From: Chrysogorgia sp. JL179-B06
Lineage: Eukaryota; Cnidaria; Anthozoa; Scleralcyonacea; Chrysogorgiidae
Direction of reading: 5' to 3'
Assembly (NCBI GenBank): GCA_035772405.1
Contig: JAYKKM010000150.1
Location: 460,062-524,061 of the forward strand
Length of the DNA: 64,000 nt
A program made the position numbers and the translations under genes. The notes under the pieces were generated by a model, which saw only the letters and a program-made list of their open reading frames with translations, was not told the origin of the DNA and did not search any database. Positions 42,151 to 51,578 of the stretch are shown piece after piece. How positions within the stretch are numbered: the first letter of the stretch is position 1; the number at the start of each line of letters is the position of its first letter.

Positions 42151-43720
42151 ACACATTAAAGGACAAACATTGTCCGCTATTCCTACACCTATTTCTGTAT
42201 TTAACTTAGAAACTGCACTTACGGGGCACCCAGACCCAAATTTTGTTTTTCAGTTGTGCAACAATCTAAGGCATGGCGCGCGAATCGGTTTTCAGGGGCA
42301 GCGTGCCCCAAGGTTTTCAAAAAATTTGCCGACTGCTTTGGCCGTCCCTGACGTTGTTTCTTCTAATTTGGCAACCGAGGTTTCTCTTGGCCGCGTGGCT
42401 GGTCCATTCGATAATCCCCCATTTCCTGCTCTTCAAGTTTCACCAATTGGCTTAGTACCAAAAAAGAATTCGAATAAATTCCGCACGATTTTTCACCTTT
42501 CGTTTCCTAAATCGGGCGTGACCAGCATAAATTACTCTATTTCAAAAGAGGATTTCAGTCTCCAGTACGTCACTATTGATGATGCTATCGAAGGAATTAA
42601 GCGTTTCGGTCAGGGCTGTTTTCTCGCTAAGACCGATATTGAATCCGCTTTTCGACCAATACCGGTTCACCCCGACGACTATGAGCTTTTGGGTATGTGT
42701 TGGGAAGGTAAATACTATTACGATAAGGTTTTGCCTTTTGGCCTTAGAAGCGCTCCTTCTATTTTCAACCAACTTTCGGACGCCCTAGAATGGATTTTAC
42801 TCAATAAATGTCAGATTTCGTTTTGCATGCCATATTCTCGATGATTTTCTTCTAATTGAACCCCAAGCAGCCTCTCCACCTTATGACAGTATCTGTCAAC
42901 AAAGCTTATCAGCCATGCTACTCACTTTCAAAAACATTAAAATTCCTATAGCCCCTGCCAAAACACAAGGTCCATCGCAGGTCATGGAGTTCATGGGCAT
43001 TATCTTAGATACAATCAAAATGCAAGCACGCCTTCCTGCTGACAAAATTCACCGCATGCAGGCCATCTTTGAACAGTTTCGAAATAAGCGGTCATGTACG
43101 TTGAAAGAATTACAATCTCTTATTGGCACTTTAAATTTCGCATGTAAAGTCGTCCCACCTGGCCGACTTTTCTTACAGCGCATGATTAGCTTAACTAGAA
43201 ATGTGAAAAAACAACATTATTATATAAAGCTTAACGCCGGTTTCTTTCAAGATCTCGAGATGTGGGAAAGATTTATTCTTAATTGGAACGGTGCTAACTT
43301 TTTCTTGTCGTCTTCATGGCACGATTCGGATAGTTTAGAATTGCACACCGACGCCTCTGGAGCGATGGGTTATGGTGGTATATTTGGTACAAAGTGGTTC
43401 CAGGGAAAATGGGAACCTCACCAACAACTAGGAAAACCTGGGATTAGTATTGCATGGCAAGAACTTTTCGCGATAGTCGTAGCATGTCAGATCTGGGGGA
43501 CCTCCTTCGAGACCAACGTATTAGATTTATGTGTGATAACGAAGCTGTGGTTAACATCATTAACACCAAGCGTTCTCGAATTCCAAGGGTTATGGATTTG
43601 CTCCGTCATTTGACATTATTAACATTGCAGTATAACATATACATTCATGCAACGCATATACCGGGTAAACGTAATTAGATAGCCGATTCTATTTCTCGTT
43701 TTCAGTTCCACAGATTCCGA
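42041..43720 (+). pseudogene. Reverse transcriptase / RNase H of the YR retroelement (frameshifted)
   Basis: RT motifs in order: PIGLVPKKNSNKFRTIFHLS, FLAKTDIESAFRPIPV (catalytic Asp), VLPFGLRSAPSIFNQL, then after a +1 frame change near 42826 the CHILDDFLLIEP box with the DD pair. The RNase H part reads LHTDASGAMGYGGIFG and WQELFAIVVACQIWG. After another shift near 43515 it continues FMCDNEAVVNIINTK. A TAG interrupts GKRN-IADSISRF at 43677. RT and RNase H are joined directly with no protease or integrase, as in DIRS/Ngaro elements. It is inactive as it stands. Confidence 0.85.
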
Positions 43721-43752
43721 CAACTGGCACCACAGGCAGATACCAGTCCGTA

Positions 43753-44753
43753 TCCAATTCCAGGCATAATGTTTATAATCTGAATGAGGACATTCAACAT
43801 TATATTGACTTGTCTGTCGCTTCTACTACAAAACAGACTTACAGCGCAGGTGAAAAACGCTTTCTCGCCTTCGTTAATTTGTACAAGCGTAAACCAATCG
43901 AACACTTTCTGCCTGCCACCGAAGCGCTCTTGACAGAATTCGTTGCGTACTTAGCAAAAACAATAAAATATTCATCCATAAAAATCTATCTATCAGCCGT
44001 CCGTCACTATCACATTCGCCATGGATTTCAAATAAACTTTCAAAAAATGTTACGCTTACAACTAGTCTTACGTGTATAAAACGTTCCCATGGAGACCAAA
44101 TTCGAGTGCGCTTACCGATTACAATCCATCATTTACAACTTTTCCAAATGATGCTCGCTATTCCAACCACAACAAATTATGATTCAGTTATGATATGGGC
44201 AGCTATGACTTTAGCATTTTTCGGTTTTCTTCGTCTCGGAGAGCTAACATGTAATTCCAAATTCAACCCAGATATACATCTTACACCAGATAGCATCATA
44301 TTTTCACCAGGGATAGGAAAAGGAAATCCAGCGTTCATGACTGTTTCTATTAAAGAGTCCAAGACTGACCCTTTTCGCATGGGTCATACGGTAACCGTGG
44401 GAGCCACTGATTCCCCTCTTTGTCCAGTTTTGGCCATGAAACAATATATTCCCCGGCGAATGCCCACAAGGGGAACTCTCTTCATTCACGCTTCAGGAAA
44501 ACATCTGACGAAACAGACTTTAACCTCGGAGACACGGAAATTACTTACTCAGGCCGGTTTCAACGCTTCACAGTATGCTGGTCATAGCTACCGCATTGGT
44601 GCTGCTGCAACTGCAGCTTCAGCAAAATTGCCTTCTTGGCTCATTAAGACATTAGGACGTTGGTCATCAGATTGTTACGAACGCTATATAAAGACAACTA
44701 CATCCACTCTATCAAGTGTATCAGCCACGCTGGCCAACGTTTCGAAATACTAA
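43753..44753 (+). pseudogene. Tyrosine recombinase of the YR retroelement (one frameshift)
   Basis: N-terminal SAM-like core-binding part at 43753-44060 (STTKQTYSAGEKRFLAF, FVAYLAKTIKYSSIKIYLSA). A frameshift near 44050 is followed by the catalytic domain to 44753. Catalytic residues are visible: Arg in FFGFLRLGELT, the HxxR box in GHSYRIGAAA, and LGRWSSDCYERYI with the Trp and nucleophilic Tyr. The enzyme would integrate circular cDNA without the target duplications made by DDE integrases. The catalytic half is intact. Confidence 0.88.
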
Positions 44754-44939
44754 CCATGTATAGTTTTCCTTCTACATGTCCAAAAATCACTATATTTCCA
44801 TTGTGCGTTCGGGGGAGGTATACTCGTCTATGGGGAATACACATTCTGTGTATTTTTGGGGATGAAGTGCTCCCAATGGTCACCTTCAAGCCCATAGACT
44901 CAGCTTATTTTATGTAAATATAATGATCAGTCGAATCGT

Positions 44940-45090
44940 AAGAACTGTCCAAGGGGATTATGACCCCTTGGTTCAGGTCGATGTCTTAGGGGATCGCTAC
45001 CCCTTTGGCAGGATATGTCCTACTTGGGGATTATTACCCCTATAGGGCATTAGCAGAGTCCTAATGGGGATTATATACCCCAGGACAACA
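44940..45090 (+). repeat. Four short GGGGAT...CCCC hairpins after the recombinase gene
   Basis: About 190 bp past the recombinase stop lie four imperfect stem-loops of similar sequence: AAGGGGATTATGACCCCTTG, AGGGGATCGCTACCCCT, TGGGGATTATTACCCCTA and TGGGGATTATATACCCCA, spaced 30-40 bp. They could be recombinase-binding or RNA-processing signals. No function is shown. Confidence 0.6.
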
Positions 45091-45149
45091 ATCTAAGGCC
45101 ATGTAACAATGAGTCGTTGGGATGATATTTGACCACAATTTTACAATCG

Positions 45150-45247
45150 GAGTACTTCACCCCAAACCCCTCTCCCACAAAACTTGTGTGTGTGCCATTA
45201 ATATTCGCTCGATTGATCGGCCTTTTAAAGAACGGCTTGAATCATTA
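45150..45247 (+). pseudogene. Possible LINE ORF2 N-terminal fragment
   Basis: The plus strand encodes TCVCAINIRSIDRPFKERLE, resembling the start of LINE endonuclease domains (short hydrophobic strand, then N-x-R-S). It ends where the foldback hairpin begins. The match is short, so confidence is low. Confidence 0.35.
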
Positions 45248-45678
45248 ATTGTAAGTTTGGTGAGATTTAGAACAGTTGCAGTGCAACATGGCGACATTAA
45301 TGCAATATTATGGCCACATTGTTTATATCAATTAAACATTATACCTATGAATACTCAACAAAATAAACATTTATAAACCTTGTTGTTCCATGCACTTACA
45401 TGTTTATTGTGTCGTAATATTCTTCCTTGTGAAACTTGGCCCGTATTATTAGTATACCGCAAACGGGTTCAAAGTATAATGCGGCAGAATGGCGCCAAGT
45501 TTCACAAGGAAGAATATTACGAAACAATAAACATGTAAGTGGAACAACAAGGTTTATAAATGTTTATTTTGTTGAGTATTCATAGGTATAATGTTTGATA
45601 TAAACAATGTGGCCATTATATTGCATTAATGTCGCCATGTCGCACTGCAACTGTTCTAAATCTCACCAAACTTACAAT
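45248..45678. repeat. Foldback hairpin with about 200-bp arms
   Basis: ATTGTAAGTTTGGTGAG at 45248 is mirrored by CTCACCAAACTTACAAT ending at 45678. The arms stay complementary to a short centre near 45460. It lies directly inside the right 162-bp inverted end of the YR segment. It may be a foldback MITE or part of the terminal structure of that element. Confidence 0.75.
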
Positions 45679-45840
45679 GAAAGACACACATACCTTATGG
45701 TAGATATAAATACACATTATTTCATTTATATATTGTAACAATAAACTTCAAATAATAGATGAAAATATCCTCTAATTTTGACAAATCAAATAAATTCCAA
45801 TATAAACACAAATTGGCGCACGAGCTTGGGCCACTTGTGG

Positions 45841-46140
45841 TTGCACTTGGGAATAAGTGATCATTCTCTTGTGTATTGTATAATGAAGTCTGGCGTACGT
45901 AAATCAGTGGTACGTAAATCTGAAAGAAGAATATAATTGAATATCGATCATTCAAACATTACGATAAAAATGCCTCCACAAATGATCTTTCTCGTGTTCC
46001 GTGATCAATTATCGATGGCTTTGAAGACGTTGATGATGCTGTTCATTTGTGGACTAAACTATTTAATGACGTGGCCGAAGAACGTACTCCTTGGATGACG
46101 AAACAAATATCCGACCTTATGAGAGAGCGTGATTTTCTGA
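45841..46140 (+). pseudogene. LINE endonuclease fragment, right of the YR segment
   Basis: LGISDHSLVYCIMKSGVRKS (end of the endonuclease domain) is followed by KLFNDVAEERTPWMTKQISD and LMRERDFLKQ, the usual linker before LINE reverse transcriptase. The match to the missing end of the fragment at 40080-40486 indicates one LINE split by an insertion. Confidence 0.7.
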
Positions 46141-46179
46141 AACAAGACGCCTGTCAAGGCGTTTACTCGGGCTACTGAT

Positions 46180-46700
46180 TTCTGTGACCAGGCACTGAAG
46201 GCGTTCTTCAGCGCTCGCTTAAAGAAGTGGGAAACTTTTAGAAGCAAAGTTGGGCTAGCACTGTGCATGAGAGCTATTTTGATTGTACGTGAGGGACAAA
46301 GATAAATCAGGTGTCTGCACGCAGGCTTGCCCCGCAGACGTAATTTAATGTAAACACTACTGAACACCGCCACGGCAATGCTATTTTTTCTAATGTCTGT
46401 TCGATTGAAGGTCTTCGTGTGTCAAAACGTATATATATAAAAATCAACGGCAAGGTATACGAAACATATCTTTTACGAAATTACATCGGTTTAATGGTCG
46501 AATAGATCTTGAAGCCATGTCCTTTAATTTTAAAGACGGGTTTTGGGTACTTTAATCGCTTACGCATTTTCTCATATTAGACGAAACCTACAGCGTTCGT
46601 TTCGCCAGATTCAAGTGATCATTTCGATATAGAATTGATTTAAATCGGACAAAAACAGAATAATATTTCCCTGTCCTTCGGAAGCTGTCCATTCCGTCTT
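46180..46700. other. Possible LINE remnant, otherwise featureless
   Basis: Follows the LINE linker fragment; reading frames are too broken to assign. Confidence 0.3.
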
Positions 46701-46810
46701 CATGACTGATCTCTCATCTGTGTTTCTTTCATCTGGAAGAATGGTTTGCGGGTTTACAGGTCTCGGTAAACTTTTCCAACTGCGATTCATTGCCAATAAA
46801 AGATAGGTAT

Positions 46811-47372
46811 TTATAGTACGTATTCCATATAAGGTCATATCGGACGGGACTGGGAAGAGCAAATACGTTGCCCTATAACGAGCAAATACATTGCCCTCGT
46901 ACCAGCCTCCAAGTTAATTAGATTGTAACCGACCCCAAAACAACAAAGGTCCTAACCCTCCCACAAAGCTATAGAATATTATTCTTTTGAAGTTAAATGA
47001 TCTATTTACAACATAGATACAGCTTATCCTGGTAGCTAACTTAGTTCTCTGTGAAAGCGGGTAATCGAACATGCCCAAAAATATAATTTTCGTATTACGG
47101 ATACCATCTTGTAAACGAACTTTCGGCTGTCTTCGACGAACGTTTTCTTGAGAAATAATCAACTCCCAAAGCTACAATATATGTTAAAACAAAGGTAAAT
47201 TATCTGTTTACAATATGCGTACAGCTTATCCGGCGAGCGAACGTAATTTTCTTAAAAAGTGCGGATAATCGAACATATCGTAACGTGTTACGTATCCGGG
47301 GCAATGTATTTGCTCGTTAGGGCAACGTATTTGCTCGTCCGATATGACCTTATATGGAATACGTACTATAAG
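46811..47372. mobile_element. GTACGTATTCC-family MITE, copy 3, nested in a dispersed repeat
   Basis: TATAGTACGTATTCCATATA and TATATGGAATACGTACTATA. The host repeat (CATTGCCAATAAAA before, CGCTTTAATTCGC after) is uninterrupted at 39227-39275, giving an empty-site reference. Confidence 0.82.
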
Positions 47373-47514
47373 TCCATATGTAATAAAACGCTTTAATTCG
47401 CTTACTGTACATTGCCTTGCAACGAGTATAGGCTCTGTGACACAGTGAAATTGTGATGCATGTGCATGTTGACGTTTCGTCCACGGTTCTTTCTTTTGGA
47501 CCAGCTTTACCTTT

Positions 47515-48150
47515 AGACGAGATGTTATAAATTGACCAGTAAATCGTTGATCAGTGAGTAGTAGTGACCTTACGCTCAACCACAGTAGCCTGACGGGAAA
47601 TATTATTGCGCAGAATTGTGGTACTCCAACAATAATACTAATACTATATATACAAGACGCCCGGTAGGCAATAACTCGAGCAACCGGGCTACTATTAAAA
47701 TGGGCTATTGTCAGAAGTTTCCGTAGTTAAGTAGTATTTCGCCATGCGATATTTTACGTTTGGCATTCATATAGATACTTTTATAAATTCATTGAGATCG
47801 CGGACCAACCGTTTCGAAATCGCTCGTCATCTTTTAGTGTAGGTCTACCGCGATCGGCGCAATTGTAATAAGCATTGTGAGCGTATAGAAAACCACGATA
47901 CTTGCCGGCTGGCAAGTTTACTGACAACAAGATGAAATATTGAGAAACAGAGGACGCCATTCTGTCCTATTTTTTTATTTTTTACACACGCGCCATGATT
48001 TTGCTCCGAACAATCCACGTTATCATGTTTGGTTGGTTCTTCGCGAGATTCGTCTTTTTGAGGAGAACCTAGTGTAGGCCTTGTTACGTACCGCAACGAA
48101 TCAACTTCGACCACCTTTTTTTCTCTCAAACACGTCGTTTGATATTTGAG
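47515..48150. other. Sequence without recognised features
   Basis: A 102-codon minus-strand open stretch at 47845-48153 shows no motif. Nothing else seen. Confidence 0.4.
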
Positions 48151-48152
48151 CA

Positions 48153-48310
48153 TTGATATTTTAAGTAGTTTTAAGGGTCAGCACTTAAGAATTTTCTTTT
48201 TTTTAAATTAGTAGTTTTTTGTTCATAGTGGTAATATATAGGCTTTATCTTATAATGAAACTGTAATTAGTCATATAAGTAACATTAAGAATATATTGTT
48301 GTTAAGAGCA
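48153..48310 (+). repeat. 3' tail of the L2/CR1-like LINE
   Basis: TTTTAAGTAGTTTTAAGG..CAGCACTTAAGA and TTCATAGTGGTAATATAT match the end of the LINE at 15415-15560. Confidence 0.75.
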
Positions 48311-48408
48311 CGGAGTACTAATTCTAAAACACACGCGGCGGCACCCCCTTGAATTAGTTCTGCGGAAATCACTCGAGACCACTCAGTTGATGTTTGTTAA
48401 CGAAAACT

Positions 48409-48414
48409 TTATTT
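48409..48414 (-). terminator. Candidate polyadenylation signal of the luciferin-binding-protein gene
   Basis: TTTATT on the plus strand reads AATAAA on the minus strand, about 195 nt beyond the stop codon at 48608. This would give a compact 3' UTR. Confidence 0.45.
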
Positions 48415-48607
48415 CATTAGATATAAAATGATGATTTGTGAAAAACAAAATTGTGGCCAAACACAATTTTACAAAAATTGTGGCCGAAACACAAAAAGTC
48501 GAGTCAATCAATAAAACTATGCCTGCACTAATAATTAACAGCGAAATGTCATAATATGCTTAAATGTCATTTGGCTTGCAAGTTCAATTCCTTCCCTACA
48601 GCATTAA

Positions 48608-49180
48608 TCAATCCACCAACTGTCCAAAAAATGCACTAGAAATAGGGTTTTCTTCCAAACCGTGCATGAATTCTTGAGCTGCTGCCAGAAACTCATCACG
48701 AGCTATCTGCCCATTGCCATTGGTATCCAGTATATTGAAGCATTGGACGACGCCTTCTTCAGGAATATCAGGACCTAATACTTTGAAGAATGCTTTGAAC
48801 TCCGGTACGGAGATGTAGCCGTCATCATCTGTGTCGATCAGGTCGTACATCATACCGCTGGCGGCAAGGGATCGCCTTTGCTGTTCTTCGTTCATGGCTA
48901 GCAGTGAGTCACTGGCATTCTGGGCTGCTTCCTCTATAGGAATCCTCACTCCTGGATGTAGACCAATCTCATCAGCTACCCTCAAGAACTCTCTGCGAGT
49001 TGCTTCAGCTTGCGCTGGAGTCATTTCACCGCATTCTGTCAACTTAATGCCCATGAGTTCGTAGTCCTCTCGAGATAGGAAGCCATCGTTGTTGACATCT
49101 ACTCTATGCATACGTGTTCTCATTTTTCGCAAGTGGTATGCTCTCTGTGTGTCGGTTATAACTCGTGGACAATTACTCAT
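48608..49180 (-). CDS. Coelenterazine (luciferin)-binding protein, EF-hand family
   Basis: 190-residue cytosolic Ca2+-binding protein. In Renilla this protein holds coelenterazine and releases it to luciferase when Ca2+ binds. The start is ATG at 49180 (MSNCPRVITDTQRAYHLRKM); the frame stays open upstream but homology begins here. EF-hand 1 loop is DVNNDGFLSRED, loop 3 DTDDDGYISVPE and loop 4 DTNGNGQIARDE. The second EF region has degenerated. Segments such as QRAYHLRKM, EFLRVADEIGL, PGVRI, ASDSLL, PEFKAF and the FFGQLVD end match the 184-residue Renilla protein as I recall it. Loop 1 ends in Asp rather than Glu, as in Renilla. The gene has one exon and no disruptions. A paralogue with another ligand cannot be excluded. 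Confidence 0.9.
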   Translation of the reverse strand: MSNCPRVITDTQRAYHLRKMRTRMHRVDVNNDGFLSREDYELMGIKLTECGEMTPAQAEATRREFLRVADEIGLHPGVRIPIEEAAQNASDSLLAMNEEQQRRSLAASGMMYDLIDTDDDGYISVPEFKAFFKVLGPDIPEEGVVQCFNILDTNGNGQIARDEFLAAAQEFMHGLEENPISSAFFGQLVD

Positions 49181-49560
49181 GATGATCAATGCTCGTGAAC
49201 TTCTGATGACTGCTCCAAGTGAACTTCTGAAAGCAAATGCCAAATTCAATGGGCTAGCTCTACATATAGAAAATATCGTCCATAAATGGGCGGGGAAACT
49301 AGCTGTGTCCCTCACGTATACCGTGTGGTGTGAGTGTAGTGAGATGGACCCCCCGATTGTTTGTCTCATGCCCGAAGAGCTATATTTAGCCATCGTCTGT
49401 TCGTCGGGGCAGTTCAACCGCGCGGTGATCAGTTTAAACAAACAATGTCAGATATTTGTTGTTTTAATATCTGCATTTCATGATGAGAATGAAAAAATTT
49501 GCGACGGGAGAAATTTCGTTTAAGCAAAATAATACAAATAACGACATGGCCGACCTGATA
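49181..49560 (-). promoter_or_regulatory. 5' flank / UTR of the luciferin-binding-protein gene
   Basis: The coding frame stays open upstream to 49441 but shows no homology. No clear TATA box or splice acceptor near the ATG was identified, so the gene may lack introns altogether or have only a 5'-UTR intron. Confidence 0.3.
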
Positions 49561-49844
49561 AATTTCAAAAATAATTAATTTTTTAAACTTAAGTGGTCAC
49601 AAGTGATTGGTTTAAGTATAAGTGCTAGTTGACGGTGCGTCATGCATGCACAAGTTCTGACCAAAAATGGAAGTAACCTTTAGAGTTTATAATGAAAGTT
49701 GATACCTGGAATGTTTGCTAATTCGGTTATTGGTTCATCTCCCCTTGAGCTAAGAGTTGGCTTGTTTTTTATCAGAATGAGCTCGTAACACCCCCCATGG
49801 TGACATTCTAAATTTTTATTACAGGCTAAATTGAATATCATGGC

Positions 49845-50130
49845 TGGAAAGTGCTATGTTGTTTAATTCTCTACCAAATTATTTAAAAGACATTGATAAT
49901 ATGACTATTTCTAACCGCAAAAAAGCTCTAAAAACGTTTTTCGTGAACAAAATAAAAATGTAAACCATTTAGAAGAGTCTTCTTGTACAAAATATAAATA
50001 TCAATGTAACTGTAGTCAATAATCCTATTTTATGTATTTTTAATTAATATTACTATTTTCTTTCAGTGAAGGCCATCAGGCAGAATACTATTGTAATAGA
50101 TGTATTTACCTTCTTTAAATAAAGCTTATT
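49845..50130 (+). pseudogene. LINE 3' end fragment
   Basis: Encodes FNSLPNYLKDIDNMTISNRK then KALKTFFVNKIKM and a stop, followed by an AT-rich tail with AAATAAAGC and TTAGATTAGATTA units. Confidence 0.65.
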
Positions 50131-50178
50131 AGATTAGATTATTAGATTTAAGTCTAGAAAGAGCGTTAGAAAAGTTAG

Positions 50179-50365
50179 AAAAGACGCGGAGTTTGATGAG
50201 AATCGGATGAACAAAGCGGGAGATACGAGCGATGAAAGTTTGTGTCGACATGAATAGGGATTTGTATGGGATTTTACCTCGGAGGGCAAGCACTTGTCGA
50301 TAAAATCTTTCGTCGCTAGTATCTCCCGCTTTGTTCATCCGATTCTCATCAAACTCCACGTCTTT
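50179..50365. repeat. 187-bp hairpin
   Basis: AAGACGCGGAGTTTGATGAG, AATCGGATGAACAAAGCGGG and GAGATAC pair with their complements at 50311-50365. Confidence 0.88.
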
Positions 50366-50434
50366 ACTGCCATGATATTCAATTTTGCCTGCAATAAAAA
50401 TTTAGAAAGTCGCCATGGGGGGTGTTACAACCTC

Positions 50435-51090
50435 AGTCCCCGTTTACACGGAGCCAAATTATCGGGATAGGCCTCAGTTATAATCGGTAATCATATGGCG
50501 CGTTTATAATGTCAAAATTCAATGTGACCATTTGAACGCCATACATCTAATTCGAACAACATTTACTCGAAAGAGCAAGAGCAACATTCTTGCCAAATCG
50601 AACTTCCCGTTTGTAATATTTGCTGAATTGAACCGAGTTATCTGGCGGTCATATTTCAAATCGAACAAACGAACGGGAATTAAAACAACATACGGAAATC
50701 ATGCGGGAATATCACCGTTGTCAAAAACATTGAGCTCGATAACAATTTAAACCAAACATGCGCAGTTTGGCTGCTACGTCTCACACCCCCCGGAAATGGA
50801 CAAACAACAGACTTACCGCATCAAACAACATTATCACAATGTTGCTTCGTTCTTAATAAAACCCCGTCATTAACTTAGTCTAAGACGCAGTATACGGTGG
50901 GTTGTATTTCGTGACTGCGTGTCATGGAATTACAACCCGAAATTTGCTCGACTCTAGCTCGGCAAACAGACTGAGCACGAGTTACGCACTGGTCACCCAA
51001 TATTTGCCAGGCAGCAACTATTATAGTTATATAATTCATTTATTTACCGCATAAAAATGACCATAAAGCTTAGCAGAGTTTCACTGAAAA
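50435..51090. other. Sequence without recognised features
   Basis: No gene or repeat recognised. Confidence 0.4.
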
Positions 51091-51097
51091 TCTTCAA

Positions 51098-51196
51098 CAA
51101 ATACACTGCTAATCTACATTACCCCCTGCGGTGTTCACCTCGCTTAACCCGCGAGGTGAACACCGCAGGAGGTAATGTAGAATCGCAGTGTATTTG
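51098..51196. repeat. 99-bp hairpin element
   Basis: CAAATACACTG..CTACATTACC pairs with GGTAATGTAG..CAGTGTATTTG. Inner arms CTGCGGTGTTCACCTCGC are perfect around TTAACC. Confidence 0.9.
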
Positions 51197-51498
51197 ATGA
51201 CGATTTTGAAACACTACATAGCTTTTATGGTCTATAAACAAGTCATATACAATATATTGATGTTATGAAAGAGGATATGAACAACTACAGGCTAACATAT
51301 GCATTTTATGCAGTAAATAAATGAATTATAAAGAATAGTAATATAACTATATATCTATTCATACTCGCAATGTGTGTCTGGGCTACCTATGGAAGTAGTC
51401 GGTTCAGAGACTCACTAAATTGCGTGCGTGTGTGTGCGTGTATATGTGTATATATGTATATATGTATATATGTATATATAGTACATATAGTACATATA

Positions 51499-51499
<1 letters not shown>

Positions 51500-51578
<79 letters not shown>
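51500..51578. repeat. (TA)n microsatellite
   Basis: A run of TA dinucleotides of about 76 bp, preceded by TATATG/TACATATAG steps. It borders the Penelope-like copy A. Similar (TA)n runs occur at 56625-56652, 58315-58355 and 58622-58665, each at a boundary of these elements. Confidence 0.95.

Larger units (their letters stand above)
40487..45840 (+). mobile_element. 5.35-kb segment with 162-bp inverted ends containing a tyrosine-recombinase retrotransposon
   Basis: Imperfect inverted repeats at 40487-40648 and 45679-45840 (CCACAGCGGCCCAAGCTC at the left end) bound a segment that reads gag, RT, RNase H, tyrosine recombinase from left to right. The flanks are LINE endonuclease sequence that appears to continue across the insertion. 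A possible 5-bp duplication is TTGTA/TTGCA. Inverted ends are a DIRS1 feature, but no methyltransferase domain was found. That absence, and the recombinase being last, are more like Ngaro. The YR element could instead be nested in another inverted-repeat element. Confidence 0.75.
49785..50428. mobile_element. Segment with 42-bp inverted ends enclosing a LINE tail
   Basis: GTAACACCCCCCATGGTGAC..TTCTAAATTTTTATT at the left pairs with AATAAAAATTTAGAA..GTCGCCATGGGGGGTGTTAC at the right. Inside are LINE codons (NSLPNYLKDIDNMTISNRKK) at 49850-49965 and a palindrome at 50179-50365. No target duplication seen. Confidence 0.75.

Noticed and set aside
49181..49441. 87-codon N-terminal extension of the luciferin-binding-protein frame
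   Set aside because: No similarity to the family, which begins near TDTQRAYHLRKM; the ATG at 49180 gives the usual length.
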